NCBI GenBank assembly: GCA_964511405.1
Contig: CAZEFK010000026.1
Span: 1 to 44,728 of the forward strand
Reading direction: 5' to 3'
Source: CAZEFK01 sp964511405
GTDB lineage: Bacteria; Pseudomonadota; Alphaproteobacteria; Elsterales; Elsteraceae
Length of the DNA: 44,728 bases
Position numbers and translations under genes: made by a program. Numbering within the stretch: position 1 is the first letter of the stretch; each line of letters opens with the position of its first letter. The notes under the pieces are model-generated. The model was given only the letters and a program-made list of their open reading frames with translations, was not told where the DNA came from and did not search any database. This document shows positions 1 through 9,722 of this stretch, piece by piece.

Positions 1-26
1 CGCACCAGACTCACATCGACAAGTAG

Positions 27-885
27 ATCGTCGGCGAGACCGGCTCGGGCAAGACCGTGACAGGCTTTTCGATCCTGGGGCTGGTCGACCGGCCGGGCCG
101 GATCGCCGGCGGCAGCATCAAGTTCGCCGGCCGCGAGCTGGTCGGGCTGCCGGAGCCGGAGCTGCGGGCCATCCGCGGGCGGAAGATCGCCATGATCTTC
201 CAGGACCCGATGATGACCTTGAACCCGGTGCTGCGCATCGACACCCAGATGATCGAGGCGGTGCGCGCCCACGAGGCGGTCAGCGTCGACGCGGCGCGCC
301 GGCGCGCCCGCGACGCCCTGGCCCGGGTCGGCATCGCGTCGCCCGAGCAGCGGCTCAAGGCCTATCCGCACCAGTTCTCGGGCGGCATGCGCCAGCGCGT
401 GGCGATCGCCATTGCGCTGCTGCACCAGCCCGACCTGATCGTCGCCGACGAGCCGACGACGGCGCTCGACGTCACCATCCAGAGCCAGATCCTGTTCGAA
501 GTGCAGAAGCTGGCGCGCGAGACCGGCACGGCGCTGATCTGGATCACGCACGACCTGAGCGTGGTGGCGGGCCTGGCCGATGACGTCGCGGTCATGTATG
601 CCGGCCGCATCGTCGAAACCGGCAGCGTCGACGCCGTGCTCGACCGGCCGCTGCATCCCTATACCCGCGGGCTGATCGGCTCGGTGCCCAGCCGCAACAA
701 GCGTGGCCAGCCGCTGGCCCAGATCCCGGGCATGACGCCGTCCTTGCTCAATATCCCCAAGGGCTGTGCCTTCCGCGGCCGGTGCCCGCGCGCCGACGCC
801 GCCTGCGCCGAGATGCCCGAGATGGCGGAGCTAGAGCCCGGCCACCAGGTTCGCTGCATCCACCCCCACCTGGAGGCCGACAGCC

Positions 886-896
<11 letters not shown>
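27..896 (+). CDS. Peptide ABC transporter ATP-binding protein (OppD/DppD type), 5' partial
   Basis: Cytoplasmic ATPase subunit of an oligopeptide/dipeptide-type importer. The Walker A motif GETGSGKT is coded at 33-56, followed by the ABC signature SGGMRQR, Walker B with DEPTTALD, and the cysteine-containing oligopeptide-transporter C-terminal region (GCAFRGRCP). A GTG at 57 could be called as start but would leave out Walker A, so the true gene begins upstream of this window. An in-frame TAG at 24-26 and the 23 unlike bases before it sit where the family has a continuous beta strand; a contig-end error is the likeliest cause. The stop overlaps the next gene. Transport substrate cannot be read from the ATPase; peptides are the family default. 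Confidence 0.9.
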
Positions 897-1916
<1,020 letters not shown>

Positions 1917-1920
<4 letters not shown>

Positions 1921-2753
1921 CCGTGGTCATCACCGAGGCGCCCACCGGCACCGCCATTCCGCTGGTGCTGGACAGTCCGCACAGCGGCACCGACTACCCG
2001 GCCGATTTCGGCACCGTCGCCGATCCCGAGACGCTCCGGACCTGCGAGGACACCCATGTCCACGACCTGGTCCGCGGCGGGCTGGGGCTGGGGGCCGTGC
2101 TGGTCCATGCCCAGTTCCCGCGCAGCTATATCGACGCCAACCGCGCCGTCGACGACATCGATCCGGAGCTCCTGGACGAGCCTTGGCCGGGGCCGCTGGC
2201 ACCGGGGCAGAAGAGCCGCCTGGGGTTGGGCCTGATCCGCCGGCTGTGCGCCCCCGGCATGCCGATGTACGATCGCAAGCTGTCGGTCGCCGAGGTCCAG
2301 GGGCGTATCGACCGCTGCTATCAGCCGTATCACGCCGCGGTCGCCGACGCCCTGGACCGGACGCATCAGCGCTTCGGCCGGGTCTTCCACATCGATTGCC
2401 ATTCGATGAAGTCGCTCGGCAACGAGATGGGCACCGATCCCGGCGCGGCGCGGCCCGACTTCTGCATCAGCGACCAGCATGGCCGCACCTCCGACCCGGC
2501 TTTCCCGAAGCTGGTCGCCGACCACCTGACGGCGCTGGGCTACGAGGCCCGGATCAACGATCCCTACCAGGGAGCGGAGCTGGTTCGCCGCTATGGCCGG
2601 CCGGCCGAGAACCGGCACTCGATCCAGATCGAGATCAAGCGCTCGCTGTACATGGACGAGCGCTCCCGCGTGCCCAACGACGGCTATGGCCGGGTCAAGG
2701 CCGACCTGACCGCCACCCTGGCGGCGGTGAGGACCTGGATCCTGTCGCGCTGA
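1917..2753 (+). CDS. N-formylglutamate amidohydrolase family protein
   Basis: Predicted metal-dependent amidohydrolase of the N-formylglutamate deformylase family (HutG type of the histidine pathway, N-formyl-L-glutamate to glutamate and formate). The family fingerprints are DSPHSGTDYP near the N-terminus and HIDCHSMKS in the middle, both carrying probable metal ligands. The ATG at 1917 shares an ATGA overlap with the stop of the preceding ATPase, and GAGG lies 4 bases upstream, so it is part of the peptide-transporter operon; 278 residues is normal. No other histidine-degradation gene is nearby, so the enzyme may act on another N-acylated or formylated product of imported peptides. That role is inference. 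Confidence 0.87.
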
Positions 2754-2851
2754 TCCTCGCGACTGGCGTGCAAACCAAACGGTAGTACTTTTCCGGGAAG
2801 CTCGGGGCGGCGGCCGGCGACAGGCGTCCGGTCGAAGCCTCTGTCTTGCCG

Positions 2852-5362
2852 ATGACTCGCTCGCTGTCGATCAGAAGGGTCTTGCGCCGGTGCAAGCCGG
2901 CACCGACGGTCGCCATTGCCGGCTTTGCCGCCGGCATATGCCTGGCCCTGGTCGGGTTCGCCGGTCTGAAGATCTGGCACGCCCGGGCCGTGCAACTCGC
3001 CGAGATGCAGGTGCAGACCGAGAACATGGCGCTGCAGCTCGCCCTGCAGACCGCCGGTGCCTTCGATATGGTCGACGTCGTCCTGACCGGGGTCGCCCAG
3101 CGCGTCGAGCATGCCGGGCTGGCGCAGGATCCGGCACGCCTGGAGCAGTTCCTGGCGTGGCGCGTGGGCACCATCCCGCAGGTCCGGGACCTGGGGGTCA
3201 TCGACGCGACCGGGCGCTTCCGCGCGGAATCGCTGGGGCCGGTGCCCGACCTCAGCGTCGCCGACCGCGAGTATTTTCAATACCACCAGACCCATCCATC
3301 CGATGCCGGCCTGCATATCGGCGAGATGGTCAAGGGCTGGCAGACCGGGCGGTGGACGATTCCGGTGACCCGGCGCATCGGCAGCCCCGGCGAGCCGTTC
3401 CGGGGGATCGTGGTCGCGGCTGTCGATCCGGCTTATGTCCAACGGCTCTATCGCGACATCAATGTCGGCCGCGCCGGCGGCCTCACGCTCATGGGCGAGG
3501 ACGGCATGCTGCTGGTGCGGCGGCCGCCCGACGAATCCATCGTCGGCCGCCGCTTCCCCGACGCCGTGCTATACGCGCGCCTGGCGACGACGCCGGCCGG
3601 CAGCTTCGAGTCGACCTCGCCACTCGACGGCCTGGCGCGGCTGACCAGCTACCGGCAGGTTTCCGGATATCCGCTGATCGTCACGGCGTCGCTCAGCAAG
3701 GACGAGATCCTGGCGTCCTGGCGCGGTGACGCGCTGGCCGACAGCCTGGCCGTGACCTTGATCTCGATAATCATCGCCGGCACCTCCGCAGCCCTGATCA
3801 TTCAGGCGCGCAAGCGTGACCTCAGCGAGCGGCGATACCGGCTGCTGGCGGAGAATGCGACCGACGTCATCGTGCTGGCCGACCATGACGGCGTGCGCCG
3901 GTACCTGTCTCCCGCCTGCCGCATGCTTTACGGCTACGAGGCCGACGAGATCATCGGTACGAATGGCGGCGACTTCATCCACCCCGACGACCGCGAAGCC
4001 TATGCGGGATCCTTCTGCGCCCTGCGGTCGAGCGGCGTGTCGGTCGCCGAAGGCCGAATGCGCTGCAAGGACGGCAGCTATGTCTGGATCGAGGCGCGCG
4101 GCCGCGTGGTGGCCGATCCGCGGTCCGGCAAGCCCCAGGTCGTGGCCGTCATCCGGGACATCACCGTACGCAAGGCCGCCGAGCAGGAACTCCAACAGGC
4201 GAAGACCGCGGCCGAGGCGGCGGTGCGCGCCAAGGCTCGGTTCCTGGCCATGATGAGCCACGAGCTCCGCACCCCCATGGCCAGCATCATCGGCTTCTCC
4301 GAGATGCTGCTGGCCGACGCGTTGACGGACTCGCAGCGACGGTCGGTGAACCATGTCCGCAGCGCCGGCGAGGCGCTGCTGGCGCTCCTCAATGACCTGC
4401 TGGACTTCTCGAAGATCGAGGCCGAAGGGCTGGTGCTCGAGGCGCGCCCGTTCGATCTCGAGCGAGTCCTTGACACCTGCCGGGCCATCGTTGCGCCAAT
4501 CGCCGCCGCGAAGGGGCTTGACCTCACGATCCTGCCGGTTCCGGCGGACCTGCAGGGTTGGGTGGTCGGCGACTCTGGGCGGCTGCGTCAGGTGCTGCTC
4601 AACCTGATGACCAATGCCGTCAAGTTCACCGATACCGGCAGTGTCATGGTCCGGCTGTCCCGGCAATCCGATGGCAAGCTGCTGTTTGCCGTGACCGACA
4701 CCGGCCGCGGCATCGCGGCCGATCAGGTGTCCCTGCTGTTCAAGGAATTCAGCCAGACCGAGGACGGCCGCCGTGCCGGCGGCACGGGGCTGGGCCTTGC
4801 CATCTGCGCCCGACTGGTCGGCCTGATGGGGGGCGAGATCGGCGTGCATAGCCAGCGCCAGGTCGGCAGCTCGTTCTGGTTCACGGCCGCGCTGCCGCCG
4901 GCCGCGGATGCGACCGACGGCGCGTGGGAACCGGACGCGCCCGCGCCCGCCCGGCGGGCCAGCGCCCGCATCCTGGTCGTCGACGACATCGAGATGAACC
5001 AGGAGCTGGCGACACTGATGCTCGAAAGCGCCGGCCACCGGGTGGCCGTCGCCGGCACCGGCGAGGAGGCGGTGCTGGCCGTGCAGGCCGCTTCCTTCGA
5101 CCTGGTGCTGATGGATGTGCATATGCCCGGGATGGACGGCCTGGCCGCCACGGTCGCGATCCATGCCCTGGGTGACCGCAATGCCGCCCTGCCCGTGCTG
5201 GCCATGACCGCCGGCGCCATGAGCGATGAGCTCGAACGCTGCTATGCGGCGGGCATGGTTGGGTCGGTGTCGAAGCCGTTTGACCAGCGCACCTTGCTGG
5301 ACATGGTCGACCGCCACCGGCTGCCCGCCGAGTCCGACCTCTCGGTCCGATACGAATTATAA
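2852..5362 (+). CDS. Hybrid sensor histidine kinase/response regulator (Cache, PAS, HisKA, HATPase, REC)
   Basis: Membrane-bound hybrid sensor kinase of 836 residues. Segments in order: TM1 about 19-40; a periplasmic Cache-like region about 45-290 with the typical signature of an Asp-Arg-Glu-Tyr-Phe motif (DREYF, 138-142); TM2 about 296-317; PAS domain about 328-445; HisKA with the phospho-accepting His470 in MMSHELRTP; HATPase with the N box near Asn588, G1 box DTGRGI and G2 box GGTGLGLA; and a C-terminal receiver with phospho-acceptor Asp755 and Lys808. The ATG at 2852 is preferred over an in-frame TTG at 2846; neither has a strong ribosome site. All catalytic residues are present. The signal is likely a small extracellular molecule; a lone receiver protein (5784) may be a downstream partner. 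Confidence 0.93.
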   Translation: MTRSLSIRRVLRRCKPAPTVAIAGFAAGICLALVGFAGLKIWHARAVQLAEMQVQTENMALQLALQTAGAFDMVDVVLTGVAQRVEHAGLAQDPARLEQFLAWRVGTIPQVRDLGVIDATGRFRAESLGPVPDLSVADREYFQYHQTHPSDAGLHIGEMVKGWQTGRWTIPVTRRIGSPGEPFRGIVVAAVDPAYVQRLYRDINVGRAGGLTLMGEDGMLLVRRPPDESIVGRRFPDAVLYARLATTPAGSFESTSPLDGLARLTSYRQVSGYPLIVTASLSKDEILASWRGDALADSLAVTLISIIIAGTSAALIIQARKRDLSERRYRLLAENATDVIVLADHDGVRRYLSPACRMLYGYEADEIIGTNGGDFIHPDDREAYAGSFCALRSSGVSVAEGRMRCKDGSYVWIEARGRVVADPRSGKPQVVAVIRDITVRKAAEQELQQAKTAAEAAVRAKARFLAMMSHELRTPMASIIGFSEMLLADALTDSQRRSVNHVRSAGEALLALLNDLLDFSKIEAEGLVLEARPFDLERVLDTCRAIVAPIAAAKGLDLTILPVPADLQGWVVGDSGRLRQVLLNLMTNAVKFTDTGSVMVRLSRQSDGKLLFAVTDTGRGIAADQVSLLFKEFSQTEDGRRAGGTGLGLAICARLVGLMGGEIGVHSQRQVGSSFWFTAALPPAADATDGAWEPDAPAPARRASARILVVDDIEMNQELATLMLESAGHRVAVAGTGEEAVLAVQAASFDLVLMDVHMPGMDGLAATVAIHALGDRNAALPVLAMTAGAMSDELERCYAAGMVGSVSKPFDQRTLLDMVDRHRLPAESDLSVRYEL

Positions 5363-5436
5363 ATATTGTTCGAGCTAAAGTCCCCGGACTTGGATCGCGC
5401 CTGCGGGCAGCGACCCCAACCGACAGTGGAGTGTCC

Positions 5437-5649
5437 ATGTCAGCGATCGACGTATCGTTCCATGACGCGCGGCTGCCGTGCGTCGACTATTGCCGCCGCC
5501 GGGCGCAGCAACTGCATCAAATGGCCGCGCACATCGCCGACGGGCCGACACGTGAGCGGATGCTGGAGGCGGCCGAGTACTTCATCGATCTCGCCGACCA
5601 TTGGCAGCGCGAGATGCAGGACGCCCCGGCCGTCGCAGAGGCGGTCTGA
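5437..5649 (+). CDS. Small helical hypothetical protein
   Basis: A protein of about 70 residues that I cannot assign to a named family. It is charged and predicted helical, with a core of the type R-R-A-x-x-L-x-x-M-A-x-x-I followed by R-E-R-M-L-E-A-A-E and L-A-D-H-W. The same pattern recurs in the small gene at 6218, so the two may be paralogues. ATG at 5437 follows GTGGAG with 5 bases spacing; a GTG at 5431 is the alternative. It lies 74 bases downstream of the hybrid kinase. No signal peptide or membrane segment is visible. Confidence 0.6.
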   Translation: MSAIDVSFHDARLPCVDYCRRRAQQLHQMAAHIADGPTRERMLEAAEYFIDLADHWQREMQDAPAVAEAV

Positions 5650-5783
5650 GTGCTATGGTAGGTTGGGCGGCGCGACCGTGTAGCGCGGGTCCCGCGGCCG
5701 GCGCCAAAACCGCTTCCAGGGCCGGCCGACGCGTGGTCTCCTGATCAAGATCAGATGCTTCAGCTACCAGGGGTGGTGCCGCC

Positions 5784-6164
5784 ATGCCCCAGCCGGCGAC
5801 GATCCTCGTGGTCGACGACGATATCCAGGTGCGGGACTATGCCGTCGAGATCCTCGCCGACGCCGGGTTCCAGACGGTGGTCGCGGAGAACGGGCCGCAG
5901 GCGATCGCGGCGCTCGAGGATCACGCCGGCATCGCCTTGCTGTTCACCGACGTGGTGATGCCCGGAATCGACGGCATCATGCTGGCCGATATGGCGACGT
6001 CGCGCTGGCCGGCCCTCAAGGTCGTCTATGCGACGGGGTATCACGACGTGGCGCGGTCGTTGCCCGGCGTCATCCACGGGCCGATCCTCGACAAGCCCTA
6101 TCGGATGGCCGCGCTTCTGAGCACGATTGCCACCGTGCTCGGGTCGCTGCCGTCCGCCGGTTGA
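5784..6164 (+). CDS. Single-domain response regulator (receiver only)
   Basis: A 126-residue stand-alone receiver domain with no output domain. The acidic pocket (VVDDD near residues 9-13), phospho-acceptor Asp in FTDVVMPG near residue 55, Thr in the ATGYHD segment and Lys in DKPYR are all present, so phosphorylation is expected. AGGGGTGG lies about 10 bases before the ATG. Such proteins act as phosphate relays or sinks or bind a target directly. The upstream hybrid kinase is the obvious candidate phosphodonor, but this pairing is inferred only from position. Confidence 0.9.
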   Translation: MPQPATILVVDDDIQVRDYAVEILADAGFQTVVAENGPQAIAALEDHAGIALLFTDVVMPGIDGIMLADMATSRWPALKVVYATGYHDVARSLPGVIHGPILDKPYRMAALLSTIATVLGSLPSAG

Positions 6165-6217
6165 ATATTTTTGTCAATTTTGGGACACATTGCCGGGTTG
6201 CGCGTTATCGGGATCGC

Positions 6218-6508
6218 ATGGTCCTGATGGAGGCGTTCGATGCGGCAGTGGCGGCGGGCCGTCGATTCCCTTCGCGTTGGGTGGCCCCGGTGAGCCTGAG
6301 CTCGGGCCGGCCGGAGGCGTTCGGCGTTGATCCGGGGGCGGTTGGCGCCGTGCGCGAGCGGGCCCGCAAGTTGCGGGAGCTGGCGGCCACGGTGACCGAC
6401 GTCGCAGCCCGGCGGCGGCTCAATGACTGCGCCGACGAGTTCGATGCGCTGATCCGGTTCCTGCAGCAGCCGCCACCGTCGATGCGCCTGAAACCGGCGC
6501 TGGGCTGA
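6218..6508 (+). CDS. Small helical hypothetical protein, relative of the gene at 5437
   Basis: A protein of 96 residues from ATG 6218; a TTG at 6161 would add 19 residues coded by AT-rich sequence unlike the rest, so the ATG is preferred. The C-terminal half has the pattern R-A-R-K-L-R-E-L-A-x-T-V-x-D-x-x-A-R-R-R-L-N-D-x-A-D-E-F-D, much like the core of the 5437 product. No known domain, signal peptide or membrane segment is seen. The two small genes flank the lone receiver, which hints at a shared role in the signalling locus, but function is unknown. Confidence 0.55.
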   Translation: MVLMEAFDAAVAAGRRFPSRWVAPVSLSSGRPEAFGVDPGAVGAVRERARKLRELAATVTDVAARRRLNDCADEFDALIRFLQQPPPSMRLKPALG

Positions 6509-6519
6509 CCGCAGCGGGT

Positions 6520-7347
6520 TCAGTCGACGGTGCCGTCGACGCCGAACCAGCGCTCGGTCAGCGTCTTGACCAGGCCGGTCTTGGCCGCCCAGGCGAAGGC
6601 GGCGTCCAGCGACGGCGTCAGCGGGTCGCCCTTGCGCAGGGCGGCGACCGCATCGGCGGCGAAGATCTGGCCGGTCAACGCCGGCCCGACCGGCGCCAGG
6701 TCTGCGCCCTTGTCGGCCGCCGCCTTCAGCGCCAGCGCCGAATCGAACACCGCGTCGATATGGCCGGCGGCGAGGTCGGCGAGGGCGTCGGCGCTGGCCG
6801 GGTAGGGGCGCAGGTCGGCCTGGTCCTTGAGATAGCCGGTCATGAACCGGGCATAGGCGCTGCCGGCCACGACCCCGACCGCGCGGCCCTTGAAGGCGGC
6901 GCGCAGGTCGTCCAGCGCGGCCTGGGCATCGGGGTTGGGCGCATCGACATCGACCCGGGCGACCGTCGCCTCGTAGCGCGCCAGCGGGCTTGCTTTGGGC
7001 ACCCCGAACTTGGCGGGCGCGGTCGCATAGGCGGCCGAATAGACCACGCCCTTGGGCTCGGCGGACGGGGGCGGGGGCGCCATGACCACGTCGGCCTGCT
7101 TGGCGAGCAGGGCCGGGATCAGCGACTCGCTGGGCCGGGCGACCAGCCGGCAGTCCCAGCCCTCATGCTCGCAGACGGCCTTGGCCAGGTCGACCGCCAG
7201 GCCCGCCGGTGCGCCGTCGGCGCCCGCCTGGCTCCAGGGCGTGGCCGCGGCGCCGACGGCGATGGTGAGATGGCGGGGCTCCGCAGCGATTGCGGAGGCG
7301 CCGGCCGCGATCGCTGCGGCAAGGACAGACGCCAGGATCCTGCGCAC
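6520..7347 (-). CDS. Extracellular solute-binding protein, family 3
   Basis: Periplasmic binding protein of the polar amino acid type, 275 residues. An N-terminal signal peptide (MRRILASVLAAAIAAGASA) ends at AIAAEP. The binding-protein fold is shown by the start of lobe 1 (LTIAVG), a DLAKAVCEHEGWDCRLV segment and a lobe 2 segment HIDAVFDSALAL. GTG at 7347 (minus strand) is the start, with AGGAGG 9 bases before it. It stands alone, divergent from a sugar-type permease pair that belongs to another transporter class, so its cognate permease is not in this neighbourhood. A sensory or scavenging role is possible; ligand unknown. Confidence 0.85.
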   Translation of the reverse strand: MRRILASVLAAAIAAGASAIAAEPRHLTIAVGAAATPWSQAGADGAPAGLAVDLAKAVCEHEGWDCRLVARPSESLIPALLAKQADVVMAPPPPSAEPKGVVYSAAYATAPAKFGVPKASPLARYEATVARVDVDAPNPDAQAALDDLRAAFKGRAVGVVAGSAYARFMTGYLKDQADLRPYPASADALADLAAGHIDAVFDSALALKAAADKGADLAPVGPALTGQIFAADAVAALRKGDPLTPSLDAAFAWAAKTGLVKTLTERWFGVDGTVD

Positions 7348-7498
7348 GCGCCTTGCCTCCTGTTTCGGTGATGCCGGCCTGCCGCCGCTTATCGGCGCTG
7401 CCGGCGGCGCGCAGCCAGGCGCATTTGGCCGCGGTCGGTCGATTGACCCCCTGCGGGGTTCATGACAGCTTCCGCCGGCGTAACAGACGGAGCGACGG

Positions 7499-8416
7499 GT
7501 GACGACGATCGCGGAACCAGCGCAGGCATTGGGGGGGCGGCCCCGGCGACGCGACCTGTTCAGCCCGCGGCGCTATCTGCGCTTCGTGATGCCGGCCTTG
7601 GCGGTGATCGGCGCCGTGGTGCTGTTCCCGTGGGCCTTCACCGTGTTCATGAGCCTGCATGAATGGAAGGTCGGGTCGGCGCCGCGCTTCGTCGGGCTCG
7701 ATAACTATGCCCAGCTCCTGGCTGACGACCGGTTCGGCGACGCCATCGTCCACACGCTGATCTACACGGCCCTGGCGGTGGTGCTTCCGGTCGTGTTCGG
7801 CACCCTGGCGGCCCTGGTGTTCCACCGCAAGTTCCCGCTGCGCGGGCTGCTGCGCGGCATCTTCATCATGCCGATGATGGCGACGCCGGTCGCGGTGGCG
7901 CTGGTCTGGACCATGATGTTCCACCCGCAGCTGGGGGTGCTGAACTACCTGCTGAGCCTGGTCGGGATCCCGCCTCAGGCCTGGGTCTACGACCAGGCGA
8001 CGGTGATCCCGAGCCTGGTCATCGTCGAGGTCTGGCACTGGACGCCGCTGGTCATGCTGATGGTGCTGGGAGGCCTAGCGTCGCTGCCGGCCGAGCCCTA
8101 CGATTCGGCGCGCATCGACGGCGCCAGCTCCTGGCAGATGTTCTGGAAGATCACCTTCCCGCTGGTGCTGCCCTTCATCATGGTCGCGGTCATCATCCGC
8201 ACCATCGACGCGCTGAAGGCCTTCGACACCATCTTCGTGATCAGCCAAGGCGGGCCGGGCACGGCGTCCGAGACGATCAACATCTTCCTCTATCTGCAGG
8301 CCTTCGCCTATTACAACGTCGGCTATGCCTCGGCGGTGGTGGTGGTGTTCTTCGCGCTGATCGCGGTGCTGGCGCTGCTGCTGCTCTACGCCCGGCAGAA
8401 GGCGAAGTGGCGGTGA
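7499..8416 (+). CDS. Carbohydrate ABC transporter permease, MalF/UgpA type
   Basis: Inner-membrane permease of 305 residues with about six hydrophobic segments. The EAA loop that contacts the ATPase is clear (EPYDSARIDGASSWQMFW), and the sequence near SQGGPGTASETINIFLY is typical of MalF/UgpA-type sugar permeases. GTG at 7499 is preceded by GGAG at a spacing of about 6. The next gene overlaps its end by 10 bases and codes for the partner subunit. No carbohydrate binding protein or ATPase is adjacent, so the transporter is incomplete at this locus. Confidence 0.92.
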   Translation: MTTIAEPAQALGGRPRRRDLFSPRRYLRFVMPALAVIGAVVLFPWAFTVFMSLHEWKVGSAPRFVGLDNYAQLLADDRFGDAIVHTLIYTALAVVLPVVFGTLAALVFHRKFPLRGLLRGIFIMPMMATPVAVALVWTMMFHPQLGVLNYLLSLVGIPPQAWVYDQATVIPSLVIVEVWHWTPLVMLMVLGGLASLPAEPYDSARIDGASSWQMFWKITFPLVLPFIMVAVIIRTIDALKAFDTIFVISQGGPGTASETINIFLYLQAFAYYNVGYASAVVVVFFALIAVLALLLLYARQKAKWR

Positions 8417-9267
8417 CGCCGGTGGTGCATCGCCGTCCCGTGGGCGTGGTGGTCCGGCGCCTGGCCGACCGCGTGGCGCTCGGCTTCGCCGTCGCGGTGA
8501 TCGTGTCGCCGGCGGTCCTGGTCTTCCTGTGGATGCTGTCGTTGTCGCTGAAGAATGAGCTCGACAACACCTCCTATCCGCCGGTGTTCTGGCCGAGCGA
8601 GCTGCAGCTCGACAACTATCTGTCGGTGTTCCGCGCCAGTCCGTTCCTGCTCTATTTCAAGAACAGCCTGATCGTTTCGGGGCTGTCGACCCTGGCAGCG
8701 CTGGCGGTGGGCGTGCCGGCCGGCTACGGCATCGCCAAGGCCAAGGCCTGGCGGCTGTCGGTGCTGGTGCTGATCAGCCGCCTGACCCCGGGCCTCAGCT
8801 ACCTGATCCCGCTGTTCATCCTGTTCCAGTTCCTGGAACTGACCGGCACGCTGTGGCCGCTGGTGATCACCCATCTGGTGATCACGGTGCCGATCGTGAT
8901 CTGGGTCATGATCGGCTTCTTCGAGAGCCTGCCGCCCGAGCTGGACGAGGCGGCGATCATCGACGGCTGCAGCCTGTGGCAGAGCTTCCGCCACGTCGCC
9001 CTGCCGCTGTCGCGGCCGGGCATCGTGGTCTCGATCATCCTGTCGGTGATCTTCAGCTGGAACAATTTCGTGTTCGGCGTGGTGCTGTCGGGCCGCGAGA
9101 CCCGGACCCTGCCGGTGGCGGTCTACAACGTGCTGACCTTCGAGCAGATCTCGTGGGGGCCGCTGGCCGCCGCCGCCTTGATCGTGACCCTGCCGGTGCT
9201 GATCCTGACCATCGTGGTCCAGCGCGAGATCGTCACCGGCCTGACCTCCGGCGGCGTCAAGGACTGA
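8407..9267 (+). CDS. Carbohydrate ABC transporter permease, MalG/UgpE type
   Basis: Partner permease of 286 residues with six predicted membrane segments. The EAA motif is LPPELDEAAIIDGCSLWQSF, and the LSGRETRTLPVAVYN region is characteristic of MalG/UgpE proteins. GTG at 8407 overlaps the previous gene; GTG at 8413 is an alternative start. The remaining components of the importer would be expected downstream, but the sequence there turns into a low-GC island with a broken gene, so this operon may have been cut by the insertion. That explanation is inference. Confidence 0.92.
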   Translation: MAVTPVVHRRPVGVVVRRLADRVALGFAVAVIVSPAVLVFLWMLSLSLKNELDNTSYPPVFWPSELQLDNYLSVFRASPFLLYFKNSLIVSGLSTLAALAVGVPAGYGIAKAKAWRLSVLVLISRLTPGLSYLIPLFILFQFLELTGTLWPLVITHLVITVPIVIWVMIGFFESLPPELDEAAIIDGCSLWQSFRHVALPLSRPGIVVSIILSVIFSWNNFVFGVVLSGRETRTLPVAVYNVLTFEQISWGPLAAAALIVTLPVLILTIVVQREIVTGLTSGGVKD

Positions 9268-9279
9268 CGCCGCCTGAGG

Positions 9280-9350
9280 TCAGGTGGCCTCGGCGTCCAG
9301 TGCCGCGACGAACCCCGACACCCGCTGCGCGCCCAGCGGCTTTCCTTCCA
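9280..9350 (-). pseudogene. 3' remnant of an unidentified host gene
   Basis: On the minus strand the last roughly 22 codons before the TGA at 9282-9280 use the host's GC-rich third positions almost throughout and read EGKPLGAQRVSGFVAALDAE followed by Ala-Thr and stop, which looks like the C-terminus of a real protein. Upstream of about 9350 the frame loses this codon pattern and runs into hairpins and the low-GC island. I take it as the surviving end of a gene cut by the island. The parent family cannot be named from so few residues. Confidence 0.4.
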
Positions 9351-9372
9351 TTCGGCTCGTTGGCGCTGAAGC

Positions 9373-9389
9373 GGGAGCGCGCCGCTCCC
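9373..9389. terminator. Perfect hairpin GGGAGCG-CGC-CGCTCCC
   Basis: A 7-base-pair perfect stem with a 3-base loop lies 106 bases after the permease stop. There is no T-run, so it may be an intrinsic terminator of weak type or simply a structured island border. Confidence 0.35.
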
Positions 9390-9408
9390 CGGTCGGCCTA
9401 CGCCTAGA

Positions 9409-9428
9409 CGCCCGCTGCGAGGCGGGCG
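9409..9428. terminator. Second hairpin, CGCCCGC...GCGGGCG
   Basis: A 7-base-pair stem with a 6-base loop, 20 bases after the first hairpin and directly before the AT-rich island. No T-run follows. The two hairpins together could stop transcription from the permease operon. Confidence 0.3.
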
Positions 9429-9722
9429 GGTGGCGCGAGATATGCGCTCGGCTTTTATCTTGCTCTCCGAACATTGCCGCCGCATTGGGCTGGAAGGACG
9501 GGTCTGGCAGACTGTTCGTCTAGGTCGTCAGCTCTTTGATCGAATGCTCAGCTCGGCATTTATGTTGCGTATTTGCCACACTTTCTATCGAAACGGATCT
9601 TACCGGCTAGACAGCGCAGGAGGGCGCGCTTTGCCTCGAATCAGTCTATACGTCAGCCTTGCAAGAAACCTCATGCTGCGACTCCGCATGGGCGAGTGCC
9701 AATCAGGTCGGTGCCATAGCAG

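Larger units (their letters stand above)
9268..9722. other. Non-coding stretch: hairpins and left edge of the low-GC island
   Basis: No convincing complete gene is seen. From 9280 to about 9350 the minus strand carries the tail of a broken gene (listed separately). Two perfect hairpins follow at 9373-9389 and 9409-9428. From about 9430 base composition shifts visibly toward A+T, marking the start of the island that holds the methyltransferase. A plus-strand open frame from 9430 to 9789 exists but has no recognisable domain and overlaps the methyltransferase start, so I do not call it. Confidence 0.6.

Noticed and set aside
3569..5317. 582-codon open frame antisense to the hybrid kinase
   Set aside because: Low-complexity composition without domain, fully inside a well-supported gene on the other strand.
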